Source: Neiella marina
GTDB lineage: Bacteria > Pseudomonadota > Gammaproteobacteria > Enterobacterales > Neiellaceae
Direction: 5' to 3'
NCBI RefSeq assembly: GCF_002165625.1
Contig: NZ_NGNS01000020.1
Coordinates: forward strand, 26,697-90,696
DNA: 64,000 nucleotides
Under the pieces are notes generated by a model that had not been told where the DNA came from, did no database searches, and worked only from the letters and a program-made list of their open reading frames with translations. This document shows positions 59,574 to 64,000 of the stretch, piece by piece (position 1 is the stretch's first letter; the number at the start of each line of letters is the position of its first letter). The translations under genes were made by a program, and so were the position numbers.

Positions 59574-59691
59574 ATCAACGCCTCGATAATGCGCGATAAG
59601 AGCGGAGCCTGTTTTTGTGTAAAATTGCGAGCCTGCAAGCTACACAAAAACTGGCAGAGCGCTTGGCGTCGCTGTTGATTGGTTTGTTATA
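59574..59691 (-). repeat. attC-like recombination site A
   Basis: Read on the minus strand, it starts with a TATAAC core (59691-59686) just after higA and ends with GGCGTTGAT (to 59574). Its centre is a large palindrome: 59607-59621 and 59641-59655 match over 15 bases with one mismatch. Position after a minus-strand gene and orientation fit an integron cassette attC. Confidence 0.65.
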
Positions 59692-59695
59692 TTTT

Positions 59696-59989
59696 TCATG
59701 CTGCTACGAAGCTAATTGTATGAACTTTAGCTAAGTTCACATGCTGCCTAGCCTGCCACAGGTCGTAGTTATCCTGCATAGCTAACCAACTTTCTGGCGT
59801 ACGACCTAATGCCTTAGATAAACGAAGTGCCATTTCTGGCGATACTGCGCTTTGGCCTTTAAGAAGGCGGCTGAAAGTAGATGCAGCTACATCAAGCTGT
59901 TTAGCGATGAAGCGGCTACTGTAGCCGAAAGGCTCCATGTAGATATCATGGATAAACTCGCCTGGGTGCGGCGGATTGTGCATAGTCAT
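59696..59989 (-). CDS. higA: HigA-family antitoxin
   Basis: This 97-residue protein has a helix-turn-helix of the HigA type: HPGEFIHDIYMEPFGYSS, FIAKQLDVAASTFSRLLKGQ, MALRLSKALGRTPESWLAMQ. It represses its own operon and neutralises HigB. Its ATG overlaps the higB stop by one base (TAATG), with the toxin gene first, the normal order for this family. Confidence 0.93.
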   Translation of the reverse strand: MTMHNPPHPGEFIHDIYMEPFGYSSRFIAKQLDVAASTFSRLLKGQSAVSPEMALRLSKALGRTPESWLAMQDNYDLWQARQHVNLAKVHTISFVAA

Positions 59990-60267
59990 TAGTGATAATC
60001 CTCATAGTTAAGAATGTAAGCATTACCATCAACAAACTCGAACGTTACTCTCCAGTTCCCACTGACTGTGATCGACCAGATGCCACTTCTTTCCCCTTTT
60101 AGAGGATGAAGCTTGAAACCTGGCAGATCAACATCGTCAATTACAGTTGCGGTATCAATTGCCGCCAACTGCATCCTAAGCCTGCGTTCGTGTTTGGCTT
60201 GAATGCCCGCTTTGCTTCCTGTCTCAAAGAGCTTTTTGAGCCCTTTGTGCTTAAACGACTTAATCAT
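59989..60267 (-). CDS. higB: HigB-family toxin
   Basis: This 92-residue RelE-superfamily toxin begins MIKSFKHKGLKKLFETGSKA, the standard HigB-1 start, and has LHPLKGERSGIWSITVSGNW with the conserved Arg and Trp. It is a ribosome-dependent mRNA endonuclease in known members. An in-frame upstream start (60303) is not supported. A -10 (TATAGT, 60280-60275) ends only 7 bases before the ATG, so the mRNA may be leaderless. Confidence 0.92.
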   Translation of the reverse strand: MIKSFKHKGLKKLFETGSKAGIQAKHERRLRMQLAAIDTATVIDDVDLPGFKLHPLKGERSGIWSITVSGNWRVTFEFVDGNAYILNYEDYH

Positions 60268-60314
60268 AATACGGACTATAGCATGTTGCGCACAACGCAC
60301 CAATCAGAGAAATA

Positions 60315-60392
60315 TAACGCCTAAAACAGCGAGCGCTAGCGAGTCCGAGCCAGCGCTTTTCGCTGGCGTTTTTGTTGAGCAACTTGTTATAG
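60315..60392 (-). repeat. attC-like recombination site B
   Basis: On the minus strand it runs from CTATAAC (60392-60386) to GGCGTTATA (about 60322-60314). The centre has a perfect hairpin CCAGCG/CGCTGG. A long segment is shared almost base for base with site D: GAGTCCGAGCCA and GCTGGCGTTTTTGTT. The stop codon of the upstream 109-residue gene lies within the TAAC core. Confidence 0.75.
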
Positions 60393-60716
60393 CCCTAACG
60401 CTAAATTGCTAGTGAAGAGTAAACAAAGAAATAACAGGCAAAAAACACTTAAGCTGGCAATGCCACCATAGCAATAGAACCTGATTTTTGGATCATGTAT
60501 CTCATCAAGGGTTTTGCCTTGTAGCAGTTTAAACAAACCCGTTAACACTGAAAAATTTGATCTAAAGCCTCGCGGAAACAACTGTGGGCTACCAAGTTTA
60601 TGGAATGTACTTTTGTGCTTGTCTTCAAGCCGTTGGTACAACTTGTAGCTCATGATGGCTGACAGCCCGAAGGATGCAATAGCTACAAATACCAAGAACT
60701 CTATCAATCCTGACAT
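60387..60716 (-). CDS. Cassette-encoded two-helix membrane protein
   Basis: This 109-residue protein of unknown function has one membrane segment at each end (about 5-22 and 83-106) and a polar middle (YQRLEDKHKSTFHKLGSPQL). Its TAA stop is part of the attC core downstream, so the gene fills its cassette completely. AGGAATGT precedes the ATG. I do not recognise the family. Confidence 0.65.
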   Translation of the reverse strand: MSGLIEFLVFVAIASFGLSAIMSYKLYQRLEDKHKSTFHKLGSPQLFPRGFRSNFSVLTGLFKLLQGKTLDEIHDPKIRFYCYGGIASLSVFCLLFLCLLFTSNLALGL

Positions 60717-60762
60717 ACATTCCTTATAGGGCTATAGACATCATGATTCCCTGATTTGAAGT

Positions 60763-60856
60763 GTCGATCTCCTGCGGTTTATCGTGGGTTAGTCGAACCA
60801 GAGCCACACTGTTAATGGGCGTTACTCTTTAACAGTCACAAGAACAGGAGATCGAC
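60763..60856 (+). promoter_or_regulatory. Structured 5' region of the insertion sequence enclosing the ribosome-binding site
   Basis: GTCGATCTCCTG (60763-60774) is a perfect 12-base inverted match to CAGGAGATCGAC (60845-60856), the latter containing AGGAG and ending at the transposase ATG. Inside, ACTGTTAA (60808-60815) pairs with TTAACAGT (60829-60836), and GGTT/AACC (60787-60799) form a third stem. It may hide the ribosome-binding site, or be a guide RNA of the IS110 type. Confidence 0.6.
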
Positions 60857-61978
60857 ATGTCTAACCCTAGCACGATTTTCATCGGCCTGGATGTGCACAA
60901 AGAAACCACGGATGTTGCGTTTGTTTCTAATCAAGATGAAGCCGTTTTGTTTTACGGCACCATCCCCACCAACAGTCGTTCTGTCGACCACCTTATCAAG
61001 AAATTCTCAAGCAAAGCCAGCAAGTTAGTCGTGATTTATGAAGCAGGGCCATGTGGTTATTGGCTGTACCGAATGCTCGAGCGTAAAGGCATTGAATGCT
61101 GGGTGGTGGCACCATCGCTTATCCCCAAAGCGCCCGGCGACAAGGTCAAAACCGATAGGCGCGATGCGATGGCGTTAGCGCGGTTAGCCAAAGCGGGTTT
61201 GTTATCGTCGATTCACATACCCAATGCGGATGATGAAGCCATTCGCGATTTAATTCGTTGTCGGGAAGATTGCATGTTGGACTTGCGCCAAGCGCGCCAG
61301 CGGTTGAAGTCGTTTTTGCAGCGTAACGGTCATTCGTATTCAGGAAGAGATAACTGGAGCGATGCCCATAAACGCCATTTGGCCGACATTCACTTCATTG
61401 AGCCTGCCAAGAAAATCACCTTTCAGCATTACATTGGCATTGTTGAGCATCGCTACCAAAGCTTGCAACACATCGAGCGGGAATTAGAACATCTGGGCCA
61501 GCAATGGTGTTGGTATCCGTTGGTGCAATTTCTAACAGTCTTGCGCGGTATCCGTTTTTTAAGCGCCATTACTTTAGTGGCTGAGCTCGGTGATATGAGG
61601 CGCTTTGCTAACCCTCGCTCGCTGATGAACTTTGTCGGGTTAACCCCTTCAGAGCATTCGAGCGGTCAACGCCAGAAGATAGGTGGCATCACTAAATGTG
61701 GTAATACTCACGCCAGACGGATATTGATAGAAGCCGCATGGGCCTATCGCTTTTCACCCAAGGTTTCTCGCGAGTTACAAATCAGGCAGCAAGAGCATTC
61801 GGTGAACCTACAAGAGCGCTCATGGCAAGCGCAGTTGAGACTCTGCAACAAATTCCGACGGATGAAGGCCAAAGGCAAAGAGCAAAACAAAGTGGTGGTT
61901 GCTGTTGCCCGAGAGTTGCTCGGCTTTATCTGGGACATTGCGCAACGATTTGAGCCCAGCAGCAAAACGGTGGGCTAG
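60857..61978 (+). CDS. IS110-family transposase (DEDD recombinase)
   Basis: This 373-residue transposase has an N-terminal RuvC-like DEDD domain (FIGLDVHKETTDVAFV with the first Asp, VVIYEAGPCGYWLYRML with Glu, KTDRRDAMALARL with the Asp pair). The C-terminal Transposase_20 domain has LTVLRGIRFLSAITLVAELG and FANPRSLMNFVGLTPSEHSS with the conserved Ser. Such enzymes use a non-coding guide RNA from the element. It appears intact, on the strand opposite to the cassettes. SD AGGAG is 6 bases before the ATG. Confidence 0.93.
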   Translation: MSNPSTIFIGLDVHKETTDVAFVSNQDEAVLFYGTIPTNSRSVDHLIKKFSSKASKLVVIYEAGPCGYWLYRMLERKGIECWVVAPSLIPKAPGDKVKTDRRDAMALARLAKAGLLSSIHIPNADDEAIRDLIRCREDCMLDLRQARQRLKSFLQRNGHSYSGRDNWSDAHKRHLADIHFIEPAKKITFQHYIGIVEHRYQSLQHIERELEHLGQQWCWYPLVQFLTVLRGIRFLSAITLVAELGDMRRFANPRSLMNFVGLTPSEHSSGQRQKIGGITKCGNTHARRILIEAAWAYRFSPKVSRELQIRQQEHSVNLQERSWQAQLRLCNKFRRMKAKGKEQNKVVVAVARELLGFIWDIAQRFEPSSKTVG

Positions 61979-62280
61979 TCCAAAACAGCAAAGCAATGAA
62001 TTAAAGAAGCAGTAGTAGAAACAGTTACAACCTGAATGAGACCGACCGGCGGCAGCGGTGCGAGCAATTCTCGAGGGCGTTAGGCGATTTAAATTCGCGC
62101 TCCTAGACTGAGGCAAGGCTCCAACGGCGCAAACAAGTCATGCGGATAACCAAACCCGCGTATATCAGCAAGGTCAACCGCCGACACTTACTTGCCAAAG
62201 GTCACTCATTCAGGTTCTTCAATGCCGGAAAAGAATGTTCGGTAGGGAAACAGCTGCGCCTATTGACAGCGGGAATCATA
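61979..62280 (+). other. Long 3' non-coding end of the insertion sequence
   Basis: About 300 bases without a credible gene. In IS1111-type elements this region encodes the guide RNA. Small stems such as CGAG/CTCG near 62070 are visible, but I cannot fix the RNA boundaries. It includes GGGCGTTAGGCG near 62080, which looks like an attC core in plus orientation. Confidence 0.45.
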
Positions 62281-62403
62281 TCAACGCCCTGTTAAGGTGT
62301 GAGCGACGCAATACCTAAGCCGCCGCATACCACCTTAAACACTAAACGCAACGCATAGTGAAAATGCCACGCGTTGCGAATCACACTTAAACAGTTTGTT
62401 AGC
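62281..62403 (-). repeat. attC-like recombination site C (VCR-like)
   Basis: On the minus strand it starts TAACAAACTGTTTAAG (62401-62386) and ends CTTAACAG-GGCGTTGA (to 62281); the outer arms pair with one unpaired base, as in attC sites. The centre contains CAACGCGTGGC and GTTTAGTGTT, segments also known from Vibrio cholerae repeats. It follows the stop codon of the HEPN gene by 9 bases. The insertion sequence begins at its GTT core. Confidence 0.8.
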
Positions 62404-62411
62404 TCTATTCT

Positions 62412-63383
62412 CTATGCAATTGAAGAAGTACTAAAAATAATCTGTTCCGAAATAAACCTTATTAAAGGAACTTCCTTAACCAAAGTTTTGTCATCACGAA
62501 ACGGCGTATACTTAGATTTTTCTGATTCTTTACTATGAACAATAGAGTTTCTATTTTTATATATTCTCGAAGCAAGATGTTTGAATATTAGCTCTTCATC
62601 ATCTCCTTCAAGATTGACCACTTGCGCTCCGGAAAAAGGCACTGCGCTCGTTCTATAGTGCTGTATTAGTGAGTTATCATACTCGTTGAGCTTTACGACT
62701 AAATCACAGATGTTGACATGTTTCTTTAACGTTAGTCTTAACCCTTCTTGTTCGTTAAATGTAACCCCTTCATCTCGCATTTTTATCGACTTCCCAATAT
62801 CTCGGATCAGAGAGGAAATGTCCTTCTTACGTTTGTATGAAAAGTCGGGATGTGTAATTTTACTCTTTACTTGCTCCACGAGAGCCTCAGTAAAAATACT
62901 CTCAAAGAAGTGCTCGGCTACGTGATAGTAAGAAATATACTCCAACATTGGGTTTTCGGTACCCACAGCCAGTTGATAGTGGTGTATTAAGTCAGGAACA
63001 TAAGTTCGTCTAGGGGGATCGATTTCATCGATATTTGAGCGACGTGTTCTTGTTATTCGCCCAGTTCTCAATAACTCGTCAAAGTCACGTTGCTGTACAA
63101 GGGCAGAATCAGTGTTGTAGCTAATATTAAATAGAAAAGCAGAGGAGAATTTATCAAACTCAGTTGAAGTTCGCTTAGAGTCAGATGTGACTTTCAAAGT
63201 CAATCTACCTGCCAAAAAGCGTTTTAACACATCGAAACCACACGGTTCATCTTCAAGCATCGATGACATCATAGCTCGATTCATCATAGGTCTCGACAAA
63301 GCTCTAGCCTCACCAAAAGATGCAGCTTGCTGTATTAGATAAAGCGAAAACGCATTCGATGGTCTACCTAGACTGTAAAGCAT
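62412..63383 (-). CDS. Cassette-encoded HEPN-like protein (putative RNase)
   Basis: This 323-residue protein has no certain family match that I can name. Its C-terminal third is helical and contains KNRNSIVHSKESEK (R278, H283), the R-x4-H motif of HEPN RNases, preceded by YHVAEHFFESIFTEALV as a likely first HEPN helix. The N-terminal half is of unknown fold. It starts within the end of the preceding 111-residue frame (16-bp overlap), so it is either translationally coupled to it or part of one frameshifted gene. It is visibly AT-richer than the core genome. A defence or toxin role is inferred. Confidence 0.6.
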   Translation of the reverse strand: MLYSLGRPSNAFSLYLIQQAASFGEARALSRPMMNRAMMSSMLEDEPCGFDVLKRFLAGRLTLKVTSDSKRTSTEFDKFSSAFLFNISYNTDSALVQQRDFDELLRTGRITRTRRSNIDEIDPPRRTYVPDLIHHYQLAVGTENPMLEYISYYHVAEHFFESIFTEALVEQVKSKITHPDFSYKRKKDISSLIRDIGKSIKMRDEGVTFNEQEGLRLTLKKHVNICDLVVKLNEYDNSLIQHYRTSAVPFSGAQVVNLEGDDEELIFKHLASRIYKNRNSIVHSKESEKSKYTPFRDDKTLVKEVPLIRFISEQIIFSTSSIA

Positions 63384-63703
63384 ACCGTTCCGTTTTCTGT
63401 ATCTTCAACTTCTAATAAAGTATCCCCTCCACGAGAACGAGGGAAAAACCTTGAGTATTGTCCTTCCTCTCTAACCAAAATTTCGTAGGAATTACTATTA
63501 CCAAGTACTGTTTCGCTTATTGAATCAAGTTGAGATAAGTTCTCGATCTCAGCATCCAATTTGTGTTTTTCAATTTCAAGATTGACATTTTGACCAAATG
63601 AATCTTTTGAAAACACATAACTATCTTCATTTTCAGATAAATCAAACCTGATTATTTCACCGATCCAATCCGCAAACTCTCTTGCGCTACCACCAACTTC
63701 CAT
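63368..63703 (-). CDS. Cassette-encoded protein of unknown function, partner of the HEPN-like gene
   Basis: This 111-residue acidic protein (many Glu, Asp, Ser; MEVGGSAREFADWIGEIIRF) has no recognised family. GGAG lies 5 bases before its ATG, which is only about 24 bases from the attC-D core. It is thus the first gene of the cassette. It could be the antitoxin or regulator of the HEPN-like protein, or the N-terminal part of one protein broken by a frameshift. Confidence 0.55.
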   Translation of the reverse strand: MEVGGSAREFADWIGEIIRFDLSENEDSYVFSKDSFGQNVNLEIEKHKLDAEIENLSQLDSISETVLGNSNSYEILVREEGQYSRFFPRSRGGDTLLEVEDTENGTVCFTV

Positions 63704-63725
63704 AAATTCTCCGTTTTCACTTTAG

Positions 63726-63808
63726 AGCTAACGCTCCGCTAACTGGCGAGCGGCAGCGAGTCCGAGCCAACGCTTTTTGCTGGCGTTTTTGTTAAGCGGT
63801 TTGTTATG
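63726..63808 (-). repeat. attC-like recombination site D
   Basis: On the minus strand it runs from CATAACAAACCGCTTAAC (from 63808) to GTTAGCGGAGCGTTAGC (to 63727). The outer arms pair (CCGCTTAAC with GTTAGCGG, one base unpaired). The centre is nearly identical to that of site B. The gene it belonged to would lie at higher coordinates, where an IS3-type element now begins. Confidence 0.8.
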
Positions 63809-63893
63809 TATTTTCATTGCCGAAGCTTTGGTAGTAAGCATTGACACCATTACTTTTGAAAACGTAAAACCACAGACAAGTAATTAAACTCCC

Positions 63894-64000
63894 TGAATCG
63901 ACCAGCCTTCTCTAGACACTCAATTGCATTACAATTGAATGTCCTGAGGAGGAAACATGTCCCAACGTTTTACCGATGAATTTAAAACCCAAGCAGTAAA
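63894..64000 (+). mobile_element. IS3-family element, left end (runs off the window)
   Basis: The stretch begins TGAATCGACCAG, compatible with a left terminal repeat of IS3-type elements, and leads into an orfA-like start. A palindrome TCAATTG/CAATTGA (63920-63938) lies in the promoter region. The remainder is outside the window. Confidence 0.55.
63957..64000 (+). CDS. IS3-type transposase orfA (partial, first 14 codons)
   Basis: The frame begins MSQRFTDEFKTQAV and runs off the window edge. This opening is typical of the helix-turn-helix OrfA of IS3-family transposases. GAGGAGGAA precedes the ATG. Too little is present for a closer assignment. Confidence 0.6.
   Translation, partial: MSQRFTDEFKTQAV

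Larger units (their letters stand above)
60736..62282 (+). mobile_element. Complete IS110/IS1111-family insertion sequence in an attC junction
   Basis: The element of about 1,547 bp carries one transposase gene. Its ends are marked by subterminal inverted repeats: ATGATTCCC (60743-60751) and GGGAATCAT (62271-62279). Assuming the usual IS1111 offsets of 7 bp (left) and 3 bp (right), removal joins GGGCGTT to ATAGCCC on the minus strand, an intact attC/cassette junction like site B. No target duplication is seen, as expected for this family. It has non-coding ends of about 120 bp (left) and 300 bp (right). Confidence 0.7.

Overview
The window is a piece of gammaproteobacterial chromosome. Gene order and protein sequences (tamA-tamB, dapB-carAB-greA, rlmE-ftsH-folP-glmM-secG, metY-rimP-nusA-infB-rbfA-truB-rpsO-pnp-nlpI) closely match the Enterobacterales/Alteromonadales pattern. 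A PEP-CTERM protein, a nif gene block and an integron cassette array suggest a marine or aquatic, probably nitrogen-fixing, Alteromonadales-like bacterium. I cannot name the species from sequence alone.

Layout. 1-3027: tamB (cut by the left edge) and tamA, minus strand. 3212-7095: yfcE, a small outer-membrane barrel gene and a phoP-phoQ-like two-component system. Three promoters here share the same tandem GTTCAG-type box, and one seems to drive an unannotated small RNA. 7213-29589: a long run of core genes for lysine, arginine/pyrimidine, folate and cell-wall precursor synthesis, secretion, transcription, translation and RNA decay. It includes tRNA-Leu(GAG) and initiator tRNA-Met, and the initiator tRNA gene is followed by a tandem array of its own 3' end. 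29610-34518: a ComEA-like protein and a sugar-nucleotide operon (galU, galE, ugd, UDP-glucuronate epimerase). 34716-39782: a GPH sugar transporter, an Aer-like receptor and a DUF885 peptidase.

40092-45349: a nifUSVWZM operon preceded by a sigma-54 promoter and a NifA-type upstream site. The genes supply Fe-S clusters, homocitrate and maturation factors for nitrogenase; nifHDK are not in the window. 45486-57972: an orphan DUF2384 protein, a membrane-anchored AraC regulator with a serine hydrolase and an esterase, a MoxR-DUF58-transglutaminase unit, a diguanylate cyclase, an ABC exporter and small proteins. 57999-58694: a PEP-CTERM surface protein.

58858-64000: the distal part of what looks like a chromosomal integron. 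Minus-strand cassettes (CopG/RelE, HigBA, a membrane protein, a two-gene HEPN unit) are separated by four attC-like sites. A complete IS110/IS1111-family element sits exactly at one attC crossover point, and an IS3-type element starts at the right edge. No integrase gene is visible; cassette orientation predicts it lies beyond the right edge.
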